A DNA stretch of 37,861 bases from an uncultured Pelagibacteraceae bacterium (GCA_902569725.1 CACFVG010000010.1:1-37861); one strand, 5' to 3'; positions 15,916 through 22,145 are shown, numbered from the stretch's first letter. Notes: generated from the letters alone by a model not told the origin. Made by a program: numbers and translations.

Positions 15916-17118
15916 ATGAAAAATAAAAAAAATGCGATTAAAGTCATCGATCTATTTTCTGGTTGTGGAGGTCTGAACGAAGGTTTTAAAGATGCAGGTT
16001 TTAAAACAACAGTTTCTAATGATATTTGGGAACCAGCAGGAAATACTTTTAGCAGAAACAACAAAGACTCTAATTTTATTTTGGGTGACATAACTCAAAA
16101 GAAGATAAGAGAAGATATAATTAAATACGGAAAAGGTTCTGATGTTTTAGTTGGTGGCCCTCCATGTCAAGCTTATAGTATGGCGGGTGCAAGAGATGTT
16201 GATGATCCTAGAGGCAAATTATTTGAAGATTACGTTAAAATTGTAAAAGCAATCAAACCAAAATATTTTGTTATGGAAAATGTTAAAGGTTTAGTGTCAA
16301 TGGAACATGACAAAACCAGACTTAATAAAAATGATCAAAAAAAATTAGACAAAATAAAAAAACTTGAAAATAAAAAAAATGAACTTTTACGAAAAAGAAA
16401 ACAGTCAAAAAATACACCAAAAATTAAATTTACAAAATCGGAAGAAAGTCAATTAGAAGAAATTAAACAAAAATTAAGTGAGGAAAGAAAACTTACCTCC
16501 TCTTTAAGGGTTAAAGTTACTGAGACTATAAAAAAAAGATTTTTAAGCTTAGGCTATGATGTTCAAATTAAAGTTTTAAATGCAGCTGATTTTGGAGTTC
16601 CTCAAAAGAGACAGAGAGTAATAGTTATTGGTGGATTAGATGGTTATCCTGTGAAATTTCCTGACGAGACTTATAAAGAAAAATCTAATGGAAAAAATTT
16701 AGAATTATTCAAAAGTAATTTATCTGATTGGGTAACGGTTAAAGAGGCCATAGAAGATTTAAAAAATTCTCCCGAAGATATTCCCTTTAATCATATATTT
16801 ACTAAATGTGGACAAGATTTTCAAAAAAAGATCAATAAAACTCCAATAGGAAGAACAGTTTATGGTGGTTTTTCTGATGCTTACTTCAGGTGTTATCCAA
16901 ATGAACCTAGCAGAACTGTTAAAGAAAATCATGGTGGTGTGTTTATTCATTATGAAAAAAATAGATTTATGACGCCAAGGGAGCTTGCGAGGCTTCAGTC
17001 ATTCGATGATGATTTTATATTCGAGGGATCTAAAAGCCAAATTTTAGTTCAGATAGGAAATGCTGTGCCACCAAAACTTGGATATCATATTGCCAATGTT
17101 TTAAAAGAAAATTTATAA
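15916..17118 (+). CDS. DNA (cytosine-5)-methyltransferase
   Basis: It transfers a methyl group from AdoMet to C5 of cytosine in a specific DNA site, here presumably protecting DNA from the neighbouring endonuclease. The 400-residue product has motif I DLFSGCGGL (12-20), motif IV GGPPCQ (80-85) with catalytic Cys84, motif VI MENV (120-123), motif VIII QKRQRV (230-235) and motif X GNAVPPKLG near the end. The likely target-recognition domain lies between about 250 and 350. A Lys/Glu-rich stretch of roughly 70 residues (about 131-200), partly coiled-coil-like, is inserted between motif VI and the conserved FGVPQKR region. No Vsr or Dcm features are seen. The recognition sequence cannot be read from the protein. 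Confidence 0.94.
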   Translation: MKNKKNAIKVIDLFSGCGGLNEGFKDAGFKTTVSNDIWEPAGNTFSRNNKDSNFILGDITQKKIREDIIKYGKGSDVLVGGPPCQAYSMAGARDVDDPRGKLFEDYVKIVKAIKPKYFVMENVKGLVSMEHDKTRLNKNDQKKLDKIKKLENKKNELLRKRKQSKNTPKIKFTKSEESQLEEIKQKLSEERKLTSSLRVKVTETIKKRFLSLGYDVQIKVLNAADFGVPQKRQRVIVIGGLDGYPVKFPDETYKEKSNGKNLELFKSNLSDWVTVKEAIEDLKNSPEDIPFNHIFTKCGQDFQKKINKTPIGRTVYGGFSDAYFRCYPNEPSRTVKENHGGVFIHYEKNRFMTPRELARLQSFDDDFIFEGSKSQILVQIGNAVPPKLGYHIANVLKENL

Positions 17119-17123
17119 TATAT

Positions 17124-17699
17124 TTAGATGATTCTTATTTTTTTTTGAAAATCTCTAATATCGTACCAAAAACATCCAATACAGCCATCTGGTGATTCAA
17201 GATAATCTTTTTCACCTTCCGAAAAAGACTTTTCAAAACCTAGAATTTTGGCATCAAACCTTTGATTTGTTTTTTTACAATTTTTACAGAATTGCCTCTT
17301 AGCTTTATTCGCGGCTTGACCAAGAGGTTGAAAATCACTGTGCTTTTGAGTTTCTTTATTATTTACTCTAGGATTATTATATCTACCATTTTTATGATCA
17401 GCTTCAGGCTTGGTAGTACCTAAAAGAATACATCTTTTTTTATTTATTGAATTTACTATTTCTTTTCTAATACTTTTATTTGGAACTTTATTGAAACCTA
17501 TACATTTGTAACTTACAATTCTTTTTCCATCTCTTTTAAAATCAAGAATATAAGGAAAGCTATCTTGTCTTCCCCAGCTTAAGCCATTTTCTGTATATAA
17601 ACTTTTGTATTTTCCGACAAATTCAGACCTATCTACCCATCTACTTTTCCCATTAGAATCAGGTCTAGCTAATTCTTTAAATAGCTCTAGCTTAGTCAT
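17124..17699 (-). CDS. Putative type II restriction endonuclease with zinc/HNH-like (beta-beta-alpha-metal) site
   Basis: The 191-residue protein has an HNH-like core. EADHKNGR places Asp101-His102 as the general-base pair, followed by DFQPLGQAANKAKRQ with Asn131 and Lys134 in the helix. Two CxxC pairs, Cys138/Cys141 (FCKNC) and Cys173/Cys176 (GCIGCFWYD), could bind one structural zinc, as in several HNH nucleases. The N-terminal 90 residues (WVDRSEFVG, NGLSWGRQDS) match no domain I recognise. It is convergent with the methyltransferase, with 5 nt between stop codons, and is divergent from tRNA-Leu. The pairing suggests a type II restriction-modification system with two genes. The cleavage site and activity are unknown. 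A solitary methyltransferase next to a homing-type HNH nuclease is the main alternative. Confidence 0.72.
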   Translation of the reverse strand: MTKLELFKELARPDSNGKSRWVDRSEFVGKYKSLYTENGLSWGRQDSFPYILDFKRDGKRIVSYKCIGFNKVPNKSIRKEIVNSINKKRCILLGTTKPEADHKNGRYNNPRVNNKETQKHSDFQPLGQAANKAKRQFCKNCKKTNQRFDAKILGFEKSFSEGEKDYLESPDGCIGCFWYDIRDFQKKIRII

Positions 17700-17721
17700 A
17701 AATAAATTTTACTTATTACTC

Positions 17722-17750
17722 TTGTTCAATTATAAATATTAGCATAAATA
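17722..17750 (+). promoter_or_regulatory. Predicted promoter of tRNA-Leu and nadK
   Basis: TTGTTC (17722-17727), a 17-nt spacer and TAAATA (17745-17750) lie 18 nt before the mature tRNA 5' end. The -10 sequence is the same as that proposed for tRNA-Thr. It lies in the 69-bp region divergent from the endonuclease gene, so if islet A was inserted, this promoter came with it or was rebuilt. Confidence 0.45.
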
Positions 17751-17768
17751 CTCATGAAAATCATCAAT

Positions 17769-17854
17769 GCCCTCGTGGTGAAATTGGTAGACACAAAGGA
17801 CTTAAAATCCTTGCCATTTATGGAGTGCCAGTTCGAGTCTGGCCGAGGGCACCA
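17769..17854 (+). tRNA. tRNA-Leu (anticodon UAA)
   Basis: The 86-nt gene folds as a class II tRNA. The acceptor stem pairs GCCCTCG with CGAGGGC, followed by A and an encoded CCA. The anticodon stem AAGGA/TCCTT encloses CTTAAAA, giving anticodon UAA. There is a long variable arm and the T-loop TTCGAGT. The internal stretch 17781-17822 is duplicated at 15839-15880. The NAD kinase start codon follows only 5 nt after the CCA. Confidence 0.97.
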
Positions 17855-17859
17855 CTAAT

Positions 17860-18627
17860 ATGAATAAACCTATAATTATTTCTGACTCAAACAATAAATC
17901 ATTAAAGATAAAATCTTTTCTTGTAAAAAATTTAAAAAATATATCATACAAATCAAATGTGATAATTGTGATCGGTGGTGATGGTTTTATGCTTAAAACA
18001 TTAAAAAAAAATAAAGATTCATCAAAATATTTTTATGGAATAAATTCTGGAAATTATGGTTTTCTAATGAATAAATTTTCTCCAAAACACACTATTAAAA
18101 ATTTTTCAAAAGCTAAAATGGTTACTATTTCACCCTTAGAATTAATTGTAAAAAATAAACAAGGATTAAAAAAGAAATCAATTGCAATTAATGAAGTTTC
18201 AATTTTAAGACAAAGTAGACAGGCCGCATCTTTATCCATTAGAGCTGGAACAAAAACAATTATTAAAAAATTAATTTCTGATGGAGTCTTGGTATCAACA
18301 CCCGCAGGTAGTACAGCTTATAATTTATCAGTTCATGGTCCTATCCTAAGTTTGCACTCAAAAAAACTTTCTATTGCACCAATAAGTGCATTTAGACCTA
18401 GGAGATGGAGAGGCAAAATTATAAGTGATAAATCAATAGTAAGTATAAAAAATTTAAATCCAAAAAAAAGACCAATAAGCGCTGTTGCTGATAATTTAGA
18501 ATTTAGAAATGCAAAAATCATTAAAATTAAAACTAACAATAAAATAAAATTTAACTTACTTTACGATTCAAATAGAAGTCTGCAAAAAAAAATTAAGATT
18601 GAACAATTGAGAAGAGAAACTCGTTAG
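17860..18627 (+). CDS. nadK: NAD kinase
   Basis: NadK phosphorylates NAD+ to NADP+ with ATP or polyphosphate. The 255-residue protein has the GGDG motif at 39-42 (VIVIGGDGFML), then NEVSILRQSRQAASLSI with the NE/D motif that contacts NAD. The third signature is DGVLVSTPAGSTAYNLS, and near the C-terminus comes LLYDSNRSLQKKI, as in alphaproteobacterial enzymes. The ATG is 5 nt after the CCA end of tRNA-Leu, so the two are almost certainly one transcript. After tRNA 3' processing the mRNA would start within about 5 nt of the ATG. The only purine-rich stretch upstream, GAGGG, is part of the tRNA acceptor stem. The TAG stop adjoins the tRNA-Thr fragment of islet B. Confidence 0.94.
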   Translation: MNKPIIISDSNNKSLKIKSFLVKNLKNISYKSNVIIVIGGDGFMLKTLKKNKDSSKYFYGINSGNYGFLMNKFSPKHTIKNFSKAKMVTISPLELIVKNKQGLKKKSIAINEVSILRQSRQAASLSIRAGTKTIIKKLISDGVLVSTPAGSTAYNLSVHGPILSLHSKKLSIAPISAFRPRRWRGKIISDKSIVSIKNLNPKKRPISAVADNLEFRNAKIIKIKTNNKIKFNLLYDSNRSLQKKIKIEQLRRETR

Positions 18628-18676
18628 TGGTGCTCCGTAAGGATTCGAACTGCGGACCTATTGATTAAAAATCAGT
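18624..18676 (-). repeat. tRNA-Thr 3' fragment, left copy of islet B direct repeat
   Basis: The segment matches 19715-19768, which includes the 3' half of the intact tRNA-Thr, in the same orientation with a handful of substitutions and one deleted base. It runs from the anticodon stem through the T-arm to the CCA and includes four flanking bases (CTAA on the minus strand). The T-stem pairing is broken, so it is a decayed copy and not a tRNA. It begins at the nadK stop codon. Confidence 0.85.
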
Positions 18677-18868
18677 AAGCGTAAATATTTTTCCTTTCAT
18701 TATGGTTGATATTACTTAACTTTTAGACACTCGCCTACAAGCATCATCTATAAAGACTACACTTCCTGTCTCACTAATTAGTATAGCGATTTATTTATAT
18801 AAAAGAGTTCAAAATAATAGAAAAGATATAATACTTGATAGAGATTTATAATTATATAAAATATAACT

Positions 18869-19114
18869 GTGAAACATAAAAGCTGTTACTGGGATCCAGG
18901 CCAAAAAAAAATCATAATCGACGGAAGAAAATATACACCTCACAATCAAAGTACTCATCCCGATGTAATTGTAAGTGCACATTTAGAGGGGGACAACACA
19001 GTAGTTGTAACAGTAAAACAATTTAAAACTAGCCCTACAGCAAGTGCAAAAGTAATATTTAAAAATGTTGGGCTCAATAGTACATTGACCGGTGGTACTA
19101 AAGTTAGGCTTTAA
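18869..19114 (+). CDS. Hypothetical protein, 81 residues, islet B
   Basis: I do not recognise this protein. It would start at GTG (18869), as no in-frame ATG exists before the body. No Shine-Dalgarno is visible. The sequence opens KHKSCYWDPGQKKIIIDGRK, then has alternating hydrophobic/polar strands (VIVSAHLEGDNTVVVTV, ASAKVIFKNVG), suggesting a small beta-sandwich-like fold, and ends in GGTKVRL. It lacks a signal peptide and membrane segment. A perfect TATAAT at 18827-18832 and a TATAAA at 18855-18860 lie upstream, but neither has a convincing -35. The Gly/Thr/Val-rich composition differs from the Lys/Ile-rich random frames of this DNA, which supports real coding. It is 75 nt ahead of the 112-residue gene. 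Confidence 0.55.
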   Translation: MKHKSCYWDPGQKKIIIDGRKYTPHNQSTHPDVIVSAHLEGDNTVVVTVKQFKTSPTASAKVIFKNVGLNSTLTGGTKVRL

Positions 19115-19189
19115 TTATATTTTTTATCAATTTATCAACTATTGAACTTATGTTAATCTAAAAGAAAATTAATAAGTAAGGAGAATAAA

Positions 19190-19528
19190 ATGGCATTAAG
19201 ATCACTATTCACAAAAGGAATTGCATTAACTTCAGCAGGACGTACAGGAAAACATTCTAGAAAAGCATCTTCTTTAGCCAGACAAGCAATGAATACCTTT
19301 AGACAGGCAAGATCACTTAAGGGAGATAAAAAAATTGATAAGATGTTAGATGGTCTTAATTATTTATCAAATTCAGTTCTTGAGGTTTCAGATAGCATAA
19401 CTCCAATTTCTACAATGAATGCAACAAGTGCCTTATTAGCTGATAATATTCAAAAAATGATAAATCAAAGTCAATTAAATATCATTAGTACTCTTGGAAA
19501 TAAAAAAATAAAGAGAGCAAGTAAATGA
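19190..19528 (+). CDS. Hypothetical protein, 112 residues, islet B
   Basis: I do not recognise this protein. Translation signals are strong: TAAGGAG (19177-19183) lies 6 nt before the ATG, one of the best Shine-Dalgarno sites in the window. The product has a basic N-terminal 45 residues (MALRSLFTKGIALTSAGRTG, then KHSRKASSLARQAM) that could form an amphipathic, nucleic-acid- or membrane-binding helix. A largely helical remainder follows, with NYLSNSVLEVSDSITPIS and SALLADNIQKMINQSQLNI, and a basic tail KKIKRASK. It contains no cysteine and no predicted transmembrane segment. Its TGA overlaps an ATG that opens a 13-codon frame ending at 19566. Possible roles such as small structural, DNA-binding or defence-related protein are guesses. 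Confidence 0.65.
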   Translation: MALRSLFTKGIALTSAGRTGKHSRKASSLARQAMNTFRQARSLKGDKKIDKMLDGLNYLSNSVLEVSDSITPISTMNATSALLADNIQKMINQSQLNIISTLGNKKIKRASK

Positions 19529-19718
19529 CTTTCACAGAGTGGGATAATACTTTAGCAGATTTATAACTATACTTCTATGAAGATTAAATTTGCACTTTAG
19601 TTTTTTTTTAAATCCATATTACTTAGTCTTAAGATTAATTGGTATTGGTTTTTATTTATTCTTCATCTAAAAAACCTCTAGAAATTTTTAAGTTTATTGA
19701 AAATAAATGAGAGTTTAG

Positions 19719-19794
19719 TGGTGCCCCCGCACGGATTCGAACCGCGGACCTATTGATTACAAATCAATTGCTCTACCAGCTGAGCTACAAGGGC
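19719..19794 (-). tRNA. tRNA-Thr (anticodon UGU)
   Basis: The 76-nt gene has acceptor strands GCCCTTG and CGGGGGC with A and an encoded CCA. The anticodon stem ATTGA/TCAAT encloses TTTGTAA, giving UGU. The T-arm is CGCGG-TTCGAAT-CCGTG. It lies 29 nt downstream of rlmB on the same strand. Its 3' half is duplicated at 18624-18676, marking it as the integration target of islet B. Confidence 0.97.
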
Positions 19795-19802
19795 TTGCTG
19801 AA

Positions 19803-19831
19803 TATTTATTAATATTCTTATAACTAATCAA
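19803..19831 (-). promoter_or_regulatory. Predicted promoter of tRNA-Thr
   Basis: On the minus strand TTGATT (19826-19831), a 17-nt spacer and TAAATA (19803-19808) lie 8 nt upstream of the mature tRNA 5' end. The -35 overlaps the end of rlmB. Co-transcription with rlmB is an alternative. Confidence 0.42.
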
Positions 19832-20570
19832 GTCCTTTTTTCCTTTTCATTATATGATGAAAAGCAATGGCTGCACTATTAGATATATTTAAACTTTCAA
19901 TATTTTGATTAATTTCTATTTTAACTAAAAAGTCAGCATATTTTTCAGTATGTTTTTTAATACCAAAGCCTTCAGAACCAAAAAGAAGAATATTGTTTCC
20001 TTTCCAATCAACATCTGTAAAATTTTTATTACTTTTAGAATCAAACCCATATACCCAAAAATTTTTTTCTCTTAAATATTTTAAAGAAGTATTTATATTT
20101 GAAACTTTAAAAATATTAATATGTTCCATACATCCACTTGCTGATTTATACATTAACTTACTCTCTTCAGGAAAATGTCTTTCTTTTACTATGATCCCAT
20201 TCAATTTAAAAGATGCTGCACTTCTAATTATTGAACCAATATTTCTAGGATCAGTTACTTCATCTAAACACGCGAGAGTTAGGTTTTTTTTATCTTTAAT
20301 AAACTCTTTTAAGATTATATCATCCAAGTGTTCTAATTCTGCAACATAACCCTGATGAAGAATGTCATCATTTCCTGTGTACTTATCTAATTCTTTTTTG
20401 GTCTTAAAATATACCTTTATATCTTTTAAAAGATTTATCTTTTGATTTTCTCTATGTATGTTTTTTTTACTTTCTTCAGTTAAAAAGACTCTCAAAACCT
20501 TTCGATTTGGATTTTTTAAGGCCTCCGTTACAGCATGTTTGCCAACTATAAAAAATGATCTTTTATTCAT
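19824..20570 (-). CDS. rlmB: 23S rRNA (guanosine-2'-O)-methyltransferase RlmB, TrmH family
   Basis: RlmB methylates the ribose of G2251 (E. coli numbering) in the peptidyl-transferase P loop of 23S rRNA. The 248-residue protein begins FFIVGKHAVTEALKNPNRKV, the substrate-binding L30-like domain of the TrmH/RlmB group. Its SPOUT domain has CLDEVTDPRNIGSIIRSAASF (motif 1), ILLFGSEGFGI (motif 2) and NIESLNISNSAAIAFH (motif 3). The length is typical. It is divergent from the tRNA-Tyr/tuf unit, and a TATAAA in its upstream region (minus strand, around 20588) may be its -10. The related enzymes TrmL or YsgA are less likely because of the N-terminal domain. Confidence 0.9.
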   Translation of the reverse strand: MNKRSFFIVGKHAVTEALKNPNRKVLRVFLTEESKKNIHRENQKINLLKDIKVYFKTKKELDKYTGNDDILHQGYVAELEHLDDIILKEFIKDKKNLTLACLDEVTDPRNIGSIIRSAASFKLNGIIVKERHFPEESKLMYKSASGCMEHINIFKVSNINTSLKYLREKNFWVYGFDSKSNKNFTDVDWKGNNILLFGSEGFGIKKHTEKYADFLVKIEINQNIESLNISNSAAIAFHHIMKRKKGLD

Positions 20571-20624
20571 AAATTCTATTGTTTTTTATACGTTTTTTTA
20601 TTTGTTTACTCACTATTTCTCGTA

Positions 20625-20652
20625 TTGCATTTATGCAATAAAAATATATAAA
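20625..20652 (+). promoter_or_regulatory. Predicted promoter of the tRNA-Tyr/tRNA-Gly/tuf transcription unit, with palindrome
   Basis: TTGCAT (20625-20630), a 16-nt spacer and TATAAA (20647-20652) precede tRNA-Tyr. The -35 is part of a perfect inverted repeat, ATTGCAT-TT-ATGCAAT (20624-20639), which could be a protein-binding site between this unit and the divergent rlmB. The site could also be chance symmetry in A+T-rich DNA. Confidence 0.42.
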
Positions 20653-20681
20653 CCGCTTGTTGTTTAAAGCTTTATTGAACA

Positions 20682-20697
20682 AGGGGACGCTTCCCCT
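20682..20697 (+). other. Small G+C-rich hairpin ahead of tRNA-Tyr
   Basis: AGGGG and CCCCT pair across a 6-nt loop (ACGCTT), ending 7 nt before the tRNA 5' end. It is conspicuous in a region otherwise nearly all A and T. No T-tract follows, so it is not a terminator. A role in 5' processing of the tRNA precursor is possible. Confidence 0.4.
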
Positions 20698-20704
20698 GCG
20701 AAAA

Positions 20705-20790
<86 letters not shown>

Positions 20791-20832
20791 TTCAATAAAG
20801 TTCTAGATAACATTGGAGTGAACTTGGGTGAT

Positions 20833-20906
20833 GCGGGTGTAGTTCAATGGTAGAACGCTAGCCTTCCAAGCTGGATGTAAGGGTTCGATTCCCTTTACCC
20901 GCTCCA
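20833..20906 (+). tRNA. tRNA-Gly (anticodon UCC)
   Basis: The 74-nt gene has acceptor strands GCGGGTG and TACCCGC with T and an encoded CCA. The loop CTTCCAA gives anticodon UCC, and the T-loop is TTCGATT. It lies between tRNA-Tyr and tuf, 40 nt before the tuf ATG. The Tyr-Gly-tuf-Trp linkage is a common bacterial arrangement. Confidence 0.96.
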
Positions 20907-20946
20907 AAAATTATTAATAAAAAAAAAGGAAAAAAGGTAAAATATA

Positions 20947-22137
20947 ATGTCGAAAGAAAAGTTTGTAAGAAATAAACCGCACTGTAACATTGGTACAATC
21001 GGTCACGTCGATCATGGTAAAACAACTTTAACGGCCGCTATAACTAAAGTTCTATCTGAAAGTGGTGGTGCGAATTTTGTTGCTTATGATCAAATAGATA
21101 AAGCTCCTGAAGAAAAGGAAAGAGGAATTACAATTTCAACAGCCCACGTAGAATATGAAACTGAAAAAAGACACTACGCACACGTTGATTGCCCAGGTCA
21201 TGCTGACTATGTAAAAAATATGATCACAGGTGCGGCACAAATGGACGGTGCAATTTTAGTTGTTAATGCAGCTGATGGTCCTATGCCTCAAACAAGAGAG
21301 CATATTCTTTTGGCAAGACAAGTTGGAGTTCCAGCAATTGTTGTTTACCTAAATAAAGTTGATCAAGTTAAAGATAAAGAATTGATCGATTTAGTTGAAG
21401 AAGAAATCAAAGAATTATTAACTTCATATAAATTTCCTGGAGATAAAACACCAATTATAAAAGGATCAGCATTAGCTGCTGTAGAAGGAAAAGATGATGA
21501 AATTGGTAAAAATTCAATTATGGAATTAATGAAAGCAGTTGATGAACATATTCCGCAACCAGACAGACCCAAAGATAAACCTTTCTTGATGCCTGTTGAG
21601 GATGTTTTTTCAATTTCTGGAAGAGGTACAGTTGTTACCGGAAGAGTAGAGTCTGGTGTAATAAAAACTGGAGAAGAAATAGAAATAGTTGGTATTAGGG
21701 ATACAAAAAAATCAGTTTGTACTGGTGTTGAGATGTTTAGAAAACTTTTAGACACAGGTGAAGCTGGTGATAATATCGGAGCACTTTTAAGAGGTGTAGA
21801 AAGAGACGATGTTGAAAGAGGTCAAGTTTTATGTAAACCAGGTTCAGTTACACCGCACACTAAATTTGAGGCACAAGCATACGTTCTTAAAAAAGAAGAG
21901 GGAGGAAGACACACGCCTTTCTTTACAAAGTATAGACCTCAATTTTATTTTAGAACTACAGATGTGACTGGAGAAGTGGAATTACCATCTGGCACAGAAA
22001 TGGTTATGCCAGGAGACGATGCCAAGTTTACTGTTAAATTAATTACACCAATCGCTATGAGTGAAAAGTTAAACTTTGCTATTAGAGAAGGTGGAAGAAC
22101 TGTAGGAGCTGGAGTAGTAACGAAAATTATAGAGTAA
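20947..22137 (+). CDS. tuf: Elongation factor Tu
   Basis: EF-Tu delivers aminoacyl-tRNA to the ribosome with GTP. The 396-residue protein has G1 GHVDHGKT (19-26), the switch II region DCPGHADY (81-88) with the catalytic His, NKVD (G4) and GSAL (G5), then the beta-barrel domains II and III ending [10 protein letters not shown]. It is the only tuf in the window. The copy near fusA in the str cluster that many proteobacteria carry is absent, since fusA is followed directly by rpsJ. The 40-nt region after tRNA-Gly contains an A/G-rich stretch (AAAGGAAAAAAGG) that may serve as ribosome-binding site. Codon use includes more C and G at third positions than the surrounding genes, as expected for a highly expressed gene. 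Confidence 0.99.
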   Translation: MSKEKFVRNKPHCNIGTIGHVDHGKTTLTAAITKVLSESGGANFVAYDQIDKAPEEKERGITISTAHVEYETEKRHYAHVDCPGHADYVKNMITGAAQMDGAILVVNAADGPMPQTREHILLARQVGVPAIVVYLNKVDQVKDKELIDLVEEEIKELLTSYKFPGDKTPIIKGSALAAVEGKDDEIGKNSIMELMKAVDEHIPQPDRPKDKPFLMPVEDVFSISGRGTVVTGRVESGVIKTGEEIEIVGIRDTKKSVCTGVEMFRKLLDTGEAGDNIGALLRGVERDDVERGQVLCKPGSVTPHTKFEAQAYVLKKEEGGRHTPFFTKYRPQFYFRTTDVTGEVELPSGTEMVMPGDDAKFTVKLITPIAMSEKLNFAIREGGRTVGAGVVTKIIE

Positions 22138-22145
22138 GCTCCCAT

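Larger units (their letters stand above)
15839..17822. mobile_element. Islet A: restriction-modification cassette bounded by tRNA-Leu sequence
   Basis: A segment of about 1.9 kb lies between the 42-bp tRNA-Leu fragment and the intact tRNA-Leu(UAA). It carries only a cytosine-C5 methyltransferase and a convergent putative endonuclease. Terminal direct repeats of tRNA sequence are typical of integration by tyrosine recombinases, but no integrase is present. The fragment lies upstream of the tRNA 5' end, which is not the usual arrangement. Simple recombination between the repeats would leave a tRNA lacking its first 12 bases. Transfer is inferred from the repeat and the cargo. Base composition does not stand out by eye. 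Confidence 0.6.
18624..19768. mobile_element. Islet B: two orphan genes inserted at tRNA-Thr
   Basis: About 1.1 kb is enclosed by the tRNA-Thr 3' fragment and the intact tRNA-Thr(UGU). This is the canonical product of integration into a tRNA 3' half: the intact tRNA is kept, with the cargo downstream of it and the displaced 3' end at the far side. Removing 18624-19714 would join the nadK stop codon directly to the tRNA-Thr 3' end with no gap, in keeping with the compact surroundings. Cargo is two small genes of unknown function plus A+T-rich noncoding DNA. No integrase is present, so it is either a relic or an element mobilised in trans. Confidence 0.62.

Noticed and set aside
18720-18742. 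Possible 5' piece of a tRNA-Thr pseudogene on the minus strand (GCTTGTAGGCGAG), about 45 nt from the 3' fragment, with three or four pairs possible to the decayed acceptor strand.
   Set aside because: Only a 7-base identical core (CTTGTAG) and weak similarity beyond it. The pairing is short and could be chance. Noted in case a split or interrupted tRNA is suspected.
18624-18760. Two-piece (permuted) tmRNA, because a CCA-ended T-arm stands without a normal tRNA body.
   Set aside because: No tag-peptide frame ending in a typical Ala-rich sequence is nearby, and the fragment aligns closely with the neighbouring tRNA-Thr, which explains it better.
18869-19528. Reading the two orphan genes of islet B as a toxin-antitoxin pair.
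   Set aside because: Size and pairing would fit, but they are 75 nt apart, not overlapping, and neither shows a known toxin or antitoxin motif.
19623-19638. Stem TTAGTC-TTAA-GATTAA followed by T-rich DNA as terminator of the 112-residue gene.
   Set aside because: The stem has six weak pairs including a wobble, and the T-rich part is interrupted. Not strong enough to list as a terminator.
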